Source: Symsagittifera roscoffensis (taxonomy: Eukaryota > Xenacoelomorpha > Acoela > Convolutidae). Taken from it: 64,000 nt of DNA. The position numbers were made by a program, and so were the translations under genes. The stretch spans positions 38,659,682-38,723,681 of the forward strand of contig NC_087067.1 of NCBI RefSeq assembly GCF_963678635.1, in the 5' to 3' direction. Of this stretch, positions 33,301 through 48,300 are shown piece by piece; positions within the stretch are counted from its first letter, which is position 1, and every line of letters starts with the position of its first letter. The notes under the pieces are model-generated. The model did not search any database. It was given only the letters and a program-made list of their open reading frames with translations, and was not told where the DNA came from.

Positions 33301-36300
33301 TTATTTTATTTCATTTAATTTTTTTTATGTATTACTGCTGCTCAATAAACCTTAAAAGGCAGTCGGAACATTCAGGGCTTTACCCTGATACGAGCAGTCT
33401 TGTTGTTCCGACTTTCGATACGAAAGTAACGGAATATTTGTGCTCGGGGTGGGTTTTTTTCTTCTTCAGACAAATTTCGACTTTTTAACTAGCCATTTTT
33501 GACGGAATTTTTTAGATCATTCGAAAGGTATTGTTGTCTTGAGCTCAAATTCGAAAAGATATTTCATCTGTGATCATTTTTCGTAAAGTTACGGGGGTTT
33601 AAAGATTGCCATTTTGGCCAATTTGGGACAATTAGCGCGCGATATATTTAGCGCTATTAACGCGTAAGCGGAGAGTTAATCCGTTTTGAAATCGTTCCAA
33701 GTGGATTCAAGGAAATTTATATGCCATAATTTATTGGTTAATACGAGCGAAATCCGTCCTTTTGTACTTTGTATGGCGTGTGGGGGGATGATTTTCATAA
33801 AAAAAATTCAAATTTTAGAAAAACAAATGATTTTGTTTTATTTCATTGAATTTTTAAATGTTTTTACTGCTCCATAAACGTTAAAAGGCAGTCGGAACAT
33901 TCAGGGCTTCGCCCTGATACGAGCAGCCTTGTTTATATTTCAATTTGAATTGTTTATTGGAACCAGTTCAAAACAAGTATTTATTTTATCCTATTATATT
34001 CTTGATGAACTATTCCTGTTCAATACTTAGAACTAATTAATCATGATCCGTGACTAAAACTTACAATAAATTGTAAGGTTGAAACTTTATAGTTTCAACC
34101 AGAGAAGAATAAATTTAACTTAGCAAACAGTTGCTCTTCCTCTATTCTAACCTCGCATCAATACCAGAATGTACTATATCTATTGAGACTAGGAAATCTT
34201 AGAGTAAGATTAGGATCGGTATTTGACTAAACAGTTGCACGAATCTATCCGGCCGAAAATAAGATAGCGTGACGAACAGACGGTGTACTTTATCCGAAAT
34301 TACTCTATTGAGAAAGCCACCCCGGACTTAAACTCATTATACAAGTATTTAAAATAAGTCTTACCGATCGGCTTCTGTACTCGAGTCATCGTCAAGTCCG
34401 AGAGACGACTGTCGGTTCGATTCACGCGATGTGCGAGGTCGGTTTTTGCTCTCAGAGTTCGATGGTTTTTCGTTTTTGTCTTCTTTCTCGTTTTGATTAC
34501 TGTCGTCGCTTTTTAAACTCCCGGCTTCTTCCGGTTTTTCGTCGGCTTTTGAGTTTTCTTTTTCCAACTTCAAGTCTGAATGATTCCCAAAAATCAACGG
34601 CGTGACTCGGTCTTCCAGTGGAAAACTTTCCTCCTCTTTTTCCTGCTTATTTTTGCTTACTTCTGTTTTTGTTTCTTCTGTTTTGTTTGGTTTATCCGCT
34701 GCGTCTTCATTTAAATTTGTCTCCTCCGTTATTCTGTGAACAAAATGCGGTGAAAGAATGTATGGAAAAATCAGTTTTGATACGTAAATTATTGATTACA
34801 GAAAATTTTTGTAGTTTATTCCATACAAAATACAAGACATTCAAAAACACGGAATAACAAAAAAAAACACTCAAGAAAACACACCAATGATTTCTCAGAT
34901 GCTAAAAGAGGGCAAACATTTTTGATTTCATTTAAGCATTATGAAGTAATGGTCTATTAAAAAGCAAATTAGTATTTTTAGGCAAGAAAAGAAAGTACGC
35001 TTTGAGTTAGTGATGTAAATTTTAGTTATTTAACGTTTAGAAATACTTTTTGGTCATAGTTTGCGAAAAACTCCACGCCATTTTGGGAGTCGAAATATCG
35101 CTCTCGGCGTAATCCGACAATCCGTCGGCTAGCGAATCCTCTCGGCTACTCGAAGTTGTCGCGAACAAGTTCGTCGAACCTCTACTCCCGACGAAAACTA
35201 CTTTATTCCAAATGAAATTTCCAGGGGCGGATCGAGGCCTGTCGTTGCGTGATCTGCAACGACCCTCACCTTTTACCCTTTTAATCTTCATAATATGACT
35301 CATCGCACCCCTGGATCGACCGGAAATGGGAGGTTTTCCCGCCACAACGTCTTCACTCGGAGTTGGCGAGACAGACTTTTCTGCGAGAAGTAAGGTCGGA
35401 ACAATCGGTACTTCCGAAACTCGTCTTGCGTCTGTGTTGACAGCGCTTCAGAAGAAAAGTTTGATTAACAAATTTTTATGCGCAGAAATGAAATCATTGT
35501 GGCTCTTTTCTCTTAATTAACGCGCAACAATTTTTGTTAACCTTTGAACTTGTATAGAAAAATTTTCTATAAACAACTCTCCAAGTTGTTTGTTTTTATC
35601 AACAAAACCTAAAATTTTATCAATTACGTACTCAAGTTATATTTTTCTCAACCCTAAAACATGTTTTTTGTTTTAAAACCATTACTGTTGTAAGGTCTGG
35701 ACTAATGAAGCCAAAAGTCAATGAGGTAAAAAAAATCAAAAGTAACTTTTCAAAATAACTGGGCCACCGAATTGATATTGATGGAGGGAAAGGAGGGGAG
35801 GCAGGGAGGAGGAGGAGATATACACTGCTATTATACAGAGTGTTTGTTTTAAAAATTCTCAAATAAATGTCGAATTTCTCAAGGAGTGTTTGAGCTCTGG
35901 TATTTTATGAGATGTTCCAAACTTAACTTTGAGTAAGTTGTTCCGAAATCCCTGTATGTTCTAACTGACGCATGTACACACCATGTGTCTCTAATCCTCG
36001 GAGGTTTTCTTCCTCTTTTTGGCGGCGGATGTCGGGCGAGAGTGGTGTGGTGGTGGTTCTCGTTGTGGATCCAAGTGTCATGCGTACTCCCTGTTCCCGC
36101 GTCTGTGTCCATAGAAAAGGAGCTGATCAAACAAACACACACTGAGGATAAGATGAACAATTCGTGCAATTTAAAATTCCACTCATGCTAAAGCTTCATG
36201 CATCAGTGTCATAAAATCTCATCCCACAAGAATTTACACCTACAATTTACCTCACGAAAATATTCACTCAATTATATGATGAAATCAAACTTCAAACTTT

Positions 36301-39300
36301 CGTGGATTGACGATGTTATTTATGGAATGATAACTTAAAGAATGACAGTTGAAATCATATTTGAAATCATGATAATTCTTACGTTGGACTGACTCTATTT
36401 GACTTAGACAAGTTTCCATCCAACATATCGCTGCAAAAAAAACCAGTTGCAGAGATCCAATACCGAAACCTTGTTGAACCCTACTGAAAGCTTATATTAT
36501 TCTAAAGAGTTGTTAAGCTCTCTTGAGTGTTAGGAGGCCAGCGCCACTCCCACTTTGATAAAATGGGTAAGAAAAAAGAAAAAAATTGGTAAAAATAAAG
36601 AGTACGAAAAATAAAAATTTTAGATCAGCTTTGAAACTTTCAATTTAGACAGGAAGACTTCAATAGAACTTTTTAAAAATCGATGATAATCGGCAAACAA
36701 AAAAATCTTTGTAAAAAACGGTTTGTTAATAATAATAACATAACGCACTTAATTTACTCTATATTTACGCTTATTTGTATAAACATCACTTTAATTTGAT
36801 TTTGATCTATTCTTGGCATTGCGGCCATTATTGTTCCGACTTTCGGTACGAAAGTAACGGAATATTTGTGCTCGGGGTGGGTTTTTTTTTTCTTCAGACA
36901 AATTTCGACTTTTTAACTAACCATTTCTGACGGAAATTTTTCATATCATTCGAAAGGTATTGTTGTTCTGAGCTCAAATTGGAAAAGATATTTCACTTCA
37001 CCTGTATTCACTTCATCATTTTTCGTAAAGTTACGGGGGTTCAAAGATTGCAATTTTGGCCAATTTGGGACAATTAACGCACGATATAATTCGCGCTAAT
37101 AATGCGTAAACGGAGAGTTAATCCGTCTTAGAAATCGTTCCAAATTGGTTAAAAGAAGCTTATTTGCCATAATTGGTTTGTTACAAGGAGCGAAACTTAT
37201 CCTTTTGTACTTTATATGGCGTGTGGGGGGATGATTTTCATTTTAAAAAATTCAAATTTAAGAGAAAAAAAAGTTTTTCATTTTTTTTTTAAATTTCATT
37301 GAATTTTTAAATATTATTACTGCTCGATAAACCTTAAAAGGCAGTCGGAACATTCAGGGCTTCGCCCTGATACGAGCAGTCTTGTTTCCGTTTCGAGTGC
37401 TTATCATGTTGTCTTTATTGTTCCGACTTTCGATACGAAAGTAACGGATTATTTGTGCTCGGGGTGGGTTTTTTTTTTCTTCAGACAAATTTCGACTTTT
37501 TAACTAGCCATTTTTGACGGAATTTTTTTATATCATTCGAAAGCTATTGTTGTCCTGAGCTTATTTTTGAAAAGATATTTCACCTATGATCATTTTTCGT
37601 GAAGTTATGAGGGTTTAAAGATTGCCATTTTTGGCCATTTTGACCAATTTGGGACAATTAACGCGCGATATAATTCGCGCTATTAACGCGTAAGCGGAGA
37701 TTTAGTCCGTCTTAGAAACCGTTCCAAATAAGTTGGAAGAAGCTTATTTGCCATAACTGATTTGTTACAAGGAATGAAATCTCTCTTTTTGAAATTTAAA
37801 TGGCGTGTGGGAAGATGATTTTCAAAAAAAAATTCAAATTTAAGAAAAAAAATTTTTCAATTTATTTTATTTTATTTTATTTCTTAAATGTTATTACTGC
37901 TGCTCCATAAACCTTAAAAGGCAGTCGGAATTTTCAGGGCTTCGCCCTGATACGAGCAGTCTTGTTGTTTCGACTTTCGATACGAAAGTAACGGCATATT
38001 TGTGCTCGGGGTGGGTTTTTTTTTTTCTTCAGACAACTTTCGACTTTTTAACTAGCCATTTTTGACGGAATTTTTTTATATCATTCAAAATGTATTGTTG
38101 TCCTGAGCTTAAATTTGAAAAGATATTTCACCTGTGATCTTTTTTCGTAAAGTTATGAGGGTTTAAAGATTGCCATTTTGGCCATTTTGACCAATTTGGG
38201 ACAATTAACGCGCGATATAATTCGCGCTATTAACGCGTGAGCGGATATTTAATCCGTCTTAGAAATTGTTCCAAATTGGTTGGAAGAAGCTTATTTGCCA
38301 TAACTGATTTGTTACGAGGAGCGAAATCTATTGTTTTGTACTTTATATGGCGTGTGGGGGATGATTTTCAAAGAAAAATTTTCAAACTTTAGAAAAAAAA
38401 TTTCATTCTATTTTATTACTTTATTCATAAAACCTTAAGAGGCAGTCGGAAAATTCAGGGCTTCGCCCTGATACGAGCAATCTTGTTGGAAATTTAGAAT
38501 AGAAAATTGCTGCATGTTGAAAAAATGAGAACAGCAAAGTTTGACGCTAGCCAACTTACCGCACAGAAGATCGGCGACTCTTGCTTGCAGTTGTCGGCTG
38601 ACTTTCATAGACCTTCTCCTCAGCTGTCGTAATCACCCTAAAAACACCTCAATAGTGGGCTTGCAAAATACAGAGTAAAGATTAGGCCAAAATGAGTAAG
38701 CATTAAGCCCAAAATGACAGCAAAAATCAACAAAGCCCAATTTTGAAACAATCAAAAATAATTTTATCGACGGAGCATTTTAAAACCATGCAGCAAAACT
38801 CTACAAATGACAACCTCAGAAACCTTCTAGTAGTGGGTAACTTTGTGTGGACTTGTATCGTAAGTGTTATAAGGGGGCATAGTCAGCAATAAATTCGTCC
38901 TCGAGAACCGAGACACCAGGAAACATAATTGCACACAATAGAACGGCAATTATAACAAAGTAGCTGGTTACTGTGCCAGTAGCCAAGGAATTCCCACCCA
39001 CATTCATAAAAAACGACAATCATTAAACAATTTTAATTTGTTGATGCCATTTTTTATGCGTGGTGTGATGAGAATACAGAAAAAAAATTACAGTTATAAC
39101 ATGAAACGAAAAAATTTGAAGGATGTTTTCTATTTTTTGGCGGCTTTTGAAAACTTTTCAGTTACTACACATTGCGTGACTTAGGCTGCTATGCATGTGT
39201 GCAAAATGTTAAGAGAATCGAACAAGTAGTTGTCGAGATTTGGCAAGTTTTTTTATTCCACATTAGAAAATTAAGCTTTTTTATGAAGTTTAAAATAAAA

Positions 39301-42300
39301 TCTGAGACTTTGGACCAGATAATCCATAGTTGTTACATTTTTTGAGAGTTGTGGTTTGCAACACAATTTCTAAGGTATAAATGGCTAGAAACACGAAAAC
39401 CAATGAAATAAAGTTTTTCATTTGATAAAAGACTATTTTTTTATTACATAAATGACGTTTTTCAGGTTTTGACAGTTCAGCATTAATTTATTATCCCAGT
39501 TTGATTTTGAAATTATAAATGGTTTTCATTTCTGTTTTTTGCTTTTTTCTGACTCTCAAAACTCAATAAATTTGCAATTTTTTTAGTTCTCATATTGAAA
39601 TTGAGTGTCTAGATTGAAATTTATTGATGGGAAATTTATAAAAACAAAAATAAGTCAGAAATCATAACACAATCGATTGAAAAACTTTGAAACTTGTTAA
39701 AATGAAAAACTCGCTGTTAGGAAAGTATAAAAAAAATTTAAATCTTATTTCCACCAATGAAGTTGATATTCAAGTTTCTTTATTAGTTAACTTTAGCGGC
39801 TTTGAGGTGAAGATTTGTAAGAAAGAAACATTCACTTTCTTTCTAAATGTGATCAATTGTTGAAAAGTTACTTTGAGTAAATTCCAGTAAATTATGAGTA
39901 AAACAAGACTATTTAACATCAGTAAACAAAACTTTAAAATGAGCTTTACTTGCCAACAAATTATTCCGCAAAATGTTAGAATATCCAAAAAAGCATTAGA
40001 AATTTTGGAATATATAGTTGTTTCCTGTAATGTACCGTACCAAATTATTTCAAAAATAGAATTTTCCAGAACTGTTTCACATAATTTGTAAACCTCCAAG
40101 CTGTTTAGATATCCACAAACTACCGCAAAAGATGCTGTGCAGATGGTGTTATTTTTTCATTAAGTAACTCCAAGTTTCTATGGATTGGAGAAAATTGAAT
40201 CGATAATAATGAATCTAGAATGCGAAGAGTTCAAATAATGCGTTTCTGCCCTGTACATATTCAAAACAAAACATAAGAGACAAAGCAAAAATTTTTTACT
40301 ACCGGTAAAATCTCTCCCATTGAAACAATTGTTTTTTTTATCATTACTTTTACAGTTACTGCCGCTACCATACATTCTTTATATGTTTGTGATTTTATAA
40401 CGCAAATTAAAATATTGCAAAAACAATTATGTGAGTTTGAGTGAATTTTTGTTTTAAAGAATTAGTAATCAAATTGTGAAACAAGCTATTTAAGTCGAGC
40501 TATGGACACAAAAATTAGCCTAGACAGAAAATAGTTCAATATGTGAGTTTGAGTGAATTTTTGTTTTAAAGAATTAGTAATCAAATTGTGAAACAAGCTA
40601 TTTAAGTCGAGCTATTGACACAAAAATTAGCCTAGACAGAAAATAGTTCAATTATTTCTTTGAAAAGTAAATTGAAATGATTGAAATTATAAAACTTAGA
40701 AATAAGAAATATTAAGCACTTTTTTTTCCCCGAGTATTGGATCGTTTTATTGAACAAAAAATCTTAACTTTGTTTTTAGTAGCTTGTAATCAGTGTTCAA
40801 AAAGTTCTTTTCTCATCTGCTTCCTAAGCGGTAATTTGGTCTGAAAAGCAAAATTTTCAAGCCATTACTTTTTCAACACTGATTTAATTGGATGAAACAC
40901 ACTTCTAGCAATTGCATAATCAGATCTCAGAGGACAGTCTCAAAAAAGTGCTTTACTTCTGAAAAGTTTTCACATAATTTATTTTGCATGAAAACTCCGT
41001 TTAATCACCCCGACGTGCAAGACATCAAATTTTAGTTTCTGGCATCGACTGAACAGTTTCTTAAAAATTTAACTAATTCTTACGGATTTTTTTTCAAAAA
41101 TTCGGTTCACCTTAACTTTAAATTCAGCATTTTTTCTTTTTTCATTTGTTTCTCATTTTTTAAATTTTTTTTTTTGAAAAAATATGGTCAAAAATTTCTG
41201 TGCCACTTGCTAATTTGGGCTAAAAATTTCTGTGCCACGAATACTTGCTAATTTGGGCGTACTTACCTCGAAAACATGTAATGGCTTCCTTTTAGATCAG
41301 GATTGGATCGAATTTTTGTCAACTTTTTTTAGGTCGACCAAATTGATTTCCGTGCTCTCTTTTAAAGCAGTAAAAAGCCTGTGAAAAAACAGGCCAAAAA
41401 AAAAAGCTTTTTCAGGCCTTTTTTGGAACATTTTGACCAAAAACATCGCGTTTTTTGGCGCGCACACCTCAAAATTAGTGTATATTGGCATCAAAGGCCC
41501 CTTTAGAAGAGCCTTAGGGTCCGTCACTAAAAATGGATATCTCAAAATAGTACAAAGGGGGACCAGAAAAATAACAAAAAAATAACCAATGTTGTTTTTA
41601 AGCAGGGGCACAACAGTGGTTCGCCGTGATGAGCTGTGCAGCTCGTATGTTGGTCCTTTTACCTCGTGAATAAATGGTCTTAAAAATACTGGCTAGTCAT
41701 GAAACTTTGCGCAGTTCACTTAAACATCAAAGCAAAACACATTTTAAACATCAATCTGCTCGTTGACCCGGATAGCTGAAACCAGATTTATATTTAGCGT
41801 CTAGTTTTTTTGCGTTTTTGATAATATATTTAATGGTTACAATCTCTTCCTAAGAAAAAACATCTAAGGGATTTTTGCGATTTATTATTTATGTCTCATT
41901 TTTATTCATAGTCTTTTAGAGTAGCACACCAATCGTATTTATGAAATATTGATTGTTCATGTTTCATTCATTTGATATTAGACCAGAAAGGTTGAACTCG
42001 CCATGGTTTATTCAGTAGCGCTTTTGAAAGCGTCCAACCACCCGCTTCCAATTAATTTAAGTTGCCAAACTATTTTTTTTTACAGAAAGCCCTCTTTCGA
42101 TTATTTTGCAGCGCTCACTTTTTGGCTTTCAAACCCTAATATTTTATAGAGTCGCCCTTGTCACCAACCTACACGCTAAGTTGAAGCTCACATAACTGCC
42201 AAAAAAGAGACTTAGTTCAAACTGTTGATCAAAAATTTCAAAAAAACTACCCTTAAATAAAATACCATTTTCCCTCCGTCGCCAAAATCTTGGATCAACA

Positions 42301-45300
42301 GCTTTTTCATATATGCTGAAGATGATGTTTAAGTACCCCCTCGTCACACCAATTGAAACTCTTCTGGTAGATTCGTGTGGTTAATAGCTCAACAACATTA
42401 GTTTTTTTAAAAACTTTTGATTTTTAAATTCTCACAACTAAGAAATCATAAAAAATAGAACAGCTCGAATTTCCGTCTATTCCCTTGGGAATGAATAGTT
42501 GAAATGATTTTTTTTTTCGCTTTTTTCCAGCTTCAACCTTGATTTTCTCTAGAAATTTGATTTACGAATGCCTAATTTAAACAGTTTTTGATGTTCCAAA
42601 TTGTTATAAAATCATATCAACGTGAAAAAATGAAAAAAGCTGTGCATCATGTCCTTCGTGTAAATTACAATTTGAACCAATTTTTAGACAACTAGATGCT
42701 GTCATTGAACGAGACGGGTGGGAAATAACTGAAAAATAATCTTTTCTACATACGTTTCACTTTCTACTGGCTTCTTTTCCGAAACTTGTCGTGGTCTGAA
42801 TAAATAGAAGCTGATTCGAAAGGCACATATTGAAGTGCTGAACAGGCACAGCGAGACCCAGATGGCCAGGAACCAGATCACGTTCTGAAAAATATCAGGT
42901 TTTTACTGACCGAGCATAAGGTTTAGCCTCAATTGTTTTGTTTCTTTTAAATGATTAATATGCTTTAAGGCTTTTCAAAAATGAAAGCATTTTTTCCGCT
43001 ACCTTATACCTGATTTACTATTTTTGATTAAAATTTAAGCAATTAACAAGGATATTCGGACGCTGTGCAGTTAGCACAGCATGTTCCAACCAAAGTAAAC
43101 AAAACTGCTCGTATCAAGGCAAAGCCTTGAATGTTCCGACTGCCTTTCAAGGTCTATGGAGCAGTGTTCGCTTAAGAATAATGATGAACTTTAAAAAAAA
43201 AACGTTTTTTTTTTATTACAAGGCCTAACGGTGTGTTTTTTGAATTGCAAGCGGATTCCGCAATAAAGAAGCTCTCTTTGTTTTTTTTTCATTTTCTTTC
43301 ACCGTTCCGACAAAATTATAACAAGTTTAAAGACTTGTCTCAGGATTCCAGAGGCCTACAAACACCAAAATGTGCTCCTATCCGCGTTATGTTAATTTTT
43401 GAAATTTTTTTTGGATTTTTGTATGTCATCCTCCACATGCCATATAATGGCAAGGTGATAAATTTCACTGCTGGTTACCTAATAATTATGACAATTAGCT
43501 TGCTTTAACCAATTTGGAACAATTTTGAATTAATTTCTGCTTACGCGCTAATAGCGCGAAATGTATAGCGACTTAATTGACCTAATTTGGCCAAACTTGC
43601 AATCCTTAAACTCCCATAGCTTGACAGATCACAGGTGAAATATCTTTTTAAATTTGAGCTCAATTCAACGTCACCGTGACCAGACATTTCCGCCCCAAAA
43701 CTGACTATTTTTGGAGGGGAAATGACTGGGGCAAAAACGACCGTGTCTATGGGGCGAAAATGACTGAACGGAAGTGACTGGTACAGAAAAAACTGGAAGC
43801 CCATTATCACTTTTAGAACAGTATAAAAAAATTTTTGTCAAAAACTGCTAGTTAAAATGTCCGAATTTGTCTGGAGAAATAAAACCAACCAGAGCACAAA
43901 TATTTCGTCATTTTGACCAAAAAGAGTCGGAGCAGTGATCAGAACAATCAAAAATAAAGACAAATTAAATATAATCAAAAGAAACATTTGGAAAAATTAT
44001 TGAAAAAGATAAGAGCTAAATTAATGATCAATTCTAAATACAACAAGACTGCTCGTATTAGGGCGAAGCCCTGAATGTTCCGACTGCTTTTTAAGGTTTT
44101 ATGGAGCAGTAATAACATTAAAAATTTAAATGTAAGAAAAAATAAAATGAAATTTTTTTTTGTAAAATTTGAACTTTTTTATGAAAATCATCCCCCCACA
44201 CGCCATATAAAGTACAAAAAGATAGATTTTGCTCCTTGTACCAAATCAATTATGGCAAATAAGCTTCTTTGAACCAATTTAAAACGATTTTTAAGACGGA
44301 TTAATTCTCCGCTCACGCGTTAATAGCGCGAAATATATCGCGCGTTAATTGTCTCAAATTGGCCAAAATGGCAATTTTTAAACCCCCAGAACTTTACAAA
44401 AAATGATCACAGGTAACATATTTTTTCAAATTTGAGCTCAAGACAACAATACCTTTCGAATGTTATTAAAAAATTCCGCCAAAAATGGCTAGTTAAAAAG
44501 TCGAAATTTGTCTGAAGAAAAAAAAACCCACCCCGAGCACAAATATTCCGTTACTTTCGTATCGAAAGTCGGAACAATTAGATGATTTAGTCTCAAAATT
44601 GAAAACTGACACAACCAAAAAGGTTTCAACATGATACGGAACTTGGTTGACTATGACTTTTTCTTGAAATTGTCAAATTTAACTGGAAAAAAAGCAATTC
44701 TTTTGTGTGTGCCGGAACAATTAGTGTTGGGTCTTAGATGATCAACAACGCAAAATCGTTTTTAAATAACAGCCGTTACAATTAGATTATTACTTCTTCC
44801 GAGAAACCAAAATAAGTTTTTTTAGACAAATCATGATGATGAATAAAGTCTGAATCACAAACGTTCTTGTGAATTAAAGTTCCTCAGATTGGATAGTTAA
44901 TTTTTTAAAGCTTGAGAAACAAAGTGACGTTGTATTATCTTAGCCTGGTTTTTCCGTAGGAGAAATTTTTGAGCTTTTGTGAGTTACCTTTAATTCAATG
45001 ATAAAAAACAAAAAAGTATAATTTTTAAATAATTTGAAATCGCCAGGTATCAGTTTCTTTAGGTTGAAAGATTTTTTGTTGTAGTCTTTTTGTGTTGTTT
45101 CTTTGTAACCGCACTTTTTTCGACCAAAAATTGTAGTTACAGATATGTTCAATTGTTTATTTAGTGTTGCGAGCTGTTGTTTTCTGTAAGTAGCGCAACA
45201 TTTACGACAACTCGCATTTTATTTTATTTTCGATTACATCGGGTTTTTAATTGCGAGTTCTCTCGGTTCTTAGGGGCAATTACTGTACTATGTTAAATTA

Positions 45301-48300
45301 TGCTTTGTAAATTTTGAACTATGTAAACATTGTAAACGTTTCGATAGTTTCATTTGAAACAAAACCATTTGAAAGAACTGCTCAAAACAAGGAGTTGCAA
45401 CAAATTTCCCGCCATTGTTTATTATTGTTTTCAGCACTCATCGTCAGAAAAAAAACTATCCATGTTTCGAAACGGCAGACACAATGAATTCCATGTAGCA
45501 TTTTGTAGCTGCTCTCTACGTATACATCATACCTCCTAAAAAAGCTGTATTATACATATTTTAACCTTTTTGAGCTATAAGTCCTTCCGCTTTTGCATAA
45601 TGGGCTGGTTGGGGAAATCTATACAATAAGATCTCAAAATGTTGGGGTGACAATTTTTTTGAGGACGGTGTTTTCTTTGATTATGCAGCAGGGGTGGATT
45701 CGACCCCTCAATAACCATGACATCCGTTTTTGGCTGATCAACTTTAAAAATTTCTTTAAGAGCCTGTGGCGCCAACATATACTAATTTTGGAGGCGAGCG
45801 CGCGTCGAAAAAAAATGCAACTTTTTTGGTCATTTTTTTAAAAGCGCCTAAAAACGCTTTTTTTAGCCTGTTTCTTTCAAAAATTTGCCTGTGGCGCTAA
45901 ATGTTTGTCAAAATTAGGTTTTTATAGTATTCTGGAGGGGGCTCGGAAATTCAATATGGTCGACCTAGAAAAAGTCGACAAAACTTCCAAAATTTTTGAA
46001 AATCCACCGTGATTGACTCAAAATATTTCTGAAAGCTGAGGCCCTATTATACAATTTTTTTGAGAAGTGAACCAGCGCTGAAGATGCACTTTTTTCGTCT
46101 AAGGCTTCCTTAAATGCTGAGAAGAGAAAAAAAATCAATGATCATCTTTTTTAAAATGCATAAACAAGACCAAATAATTAAGTGCAGTCGGCATTCAGTT
46201 CATAAGAAAAAAGTTTTAATCTCTCTAATAAAATTCTCAAAAGACGCCACACAAACAGGTTAATCCGTCTTCCCAAAATGCTTTAAGAGGTTAAATAATT
46301 AGGTTAGGTCGACAAGGTTTATTAATCCTACTAGGATACTCTAAAGAGGGCAAACAGTTGAATTTAGTCGAAAAGATTAAAATCAGACGACTATTAGTCT
46401 CGAAAAATTAGGTTCAGACGACTGTTAGGGTTAATCAATTTTCTTAAATGAGAGGGTCACTACATAGTTTCAATTGACAACTAGATTCAATCATTTTCCT
46501 AAAGGTCAAACGAGTCGCAATATTGGGTTCACTTGCCAATTAGGTTCAATTATTTTCCTAAAAAGCTCAGAGTGAGTCAAAAAATTAGGCTCCGACGACA
46601 ATTAGGTTCAAAAAATTGGTTTCAACGACAATTAGATTCGAAAGATTAGGTTCAGACGATAATTAGATTCAGACGACAACTAGGTTCAAGAGATTTGGTT
46701 CAACGACAATTAGGTTCGAAAGATTAGGTTTAGAAGACAATTAGGTTTAAAAAATTAGGCTCAGACGACAATTAGGTTCAAGAGATTTGGTTCAACGACA
46801 ATTAGGTTCGAAAGATTAGGTTTAGAAGACAATTAGGTTCAAAAAACTAGGTTCAGACGACAACTAGGTTCAAAAGAATTGGTTCAACGACAATTAGGTT
46901 CAAAAAATTGGTTTCAACGACAATTAGGTTCGAAAGATTAGATTCAGACGATAATTAGGTTCAGACGACAACTAGGTTCAAGAGATTTGGTTCAACGACA
47001 ATTAGGTTCGAAAGATTAGGTTTAGAAGACAATTAAGTTCAAAAAATTAGGCTCAGACGACAATTAGGTTCAAAAAATTAGGTTCAACGATAATTAGAAT
47101 CGAAAGATTAGATTCAGACAATAATTAGGTTCAGACGACAACTAGGTTCAAGAGATTTGGTTCAACGACAATTAGGTTCGAAAGATTAGGTTTAGAAGAC
47201 AATTAGGTTTAAAAAATTAGGCTCAGACGACAATTAGGTTCAAAAGATTTGGTTCAACGACAATTAGGTTCGAAAGATTAGGTTTAGAAGACAATTAGGT
47301 TCAAAATATTAGGCTCAGACGACAATAAGATTCAAAAAATTAAGTTCAACGACAATTAGGTTCAAAAGATTAGGTTCAGACGATAATTAGGTTCAGACGA
47401 CAACTAGGTTCAAGAGGTTTGGTTCAACGACAATTAGGTTCAAAAGATTAGATTCAGACGACACTTAGGTTCAAAAATTTAGGTTCAGACGACAATTAGG
47501 TTCAAAAGATAGGTTTAGAAGACGATTAGGTTCAAAAGATTAGGTTCAGACGACAATTAGTTTCAAAAAATTCAATTTAGATGAAAATCAAGTTCAAAAG
47601 ATTAAGCTTAGACAAAAAATATTTTCAAAAATAAATTCCAGACAAAAATTAAGTTCAGGAAAACAAGTTTAATTAACAATTAGGTTCACAAAATTTGACT
47701 CAAACGATACTGAGGTTCAAAAGATTAGGTTCAGATGACAATTTTTTCCAAAAAATTAGGTTCAGACGATAACTAGGCTCCAAAGCTCAGGTTCAGACGA
47801 CAATTAGGTTCAAAGTTTGGATGACAATTAAGTTCAAAAAGTTAGGTTCAGACAACAATTACTTTCCAAAGAATATGTTCGGACAACAATTAGGTTCAAA
47901 AAATTCGGTTATAGGTTCAGACGCCAATTATGTTTAAAAGGTTAGATTCTGACAACAATTATTTTCCAAATATAAAGTTCCGACGACAATTAAGTTCAAA
48001 AAATTGGGTTATTACGTGATGACGACAATTATGTTCGAAAGATTAGGTTCAGACGACAATAAGGTTCCAAAAATCAGATTCAGACGACAATTAGGATTAA
48101 TAAATTTCTTATATGAAAGGTTCAAAACTTAGTTTTAATTGACAACTATGTTGAATTTTTTCCTAAAATGCTCAAATGAGCCAAAATACTAGTTTCAATT
48201 GACAATTGCGATGACATATTTTGCTTAAATGCTCAAAGGGTCAAAATATTAGGTTTAGACGACATTTAGGATCAATAGCTTCTTACATTTTCAAAATGGG

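Noticed and set aside
34618-34857. + strand frame over prominin tail exon 4
   Set aside because: It is the antisense shadow of a real - strand exon.
39770-40099. 109-codon hydrophobic frame on the - strand
   Set aside because: No family motif, no splice signals, same composition as the surrounding intron.
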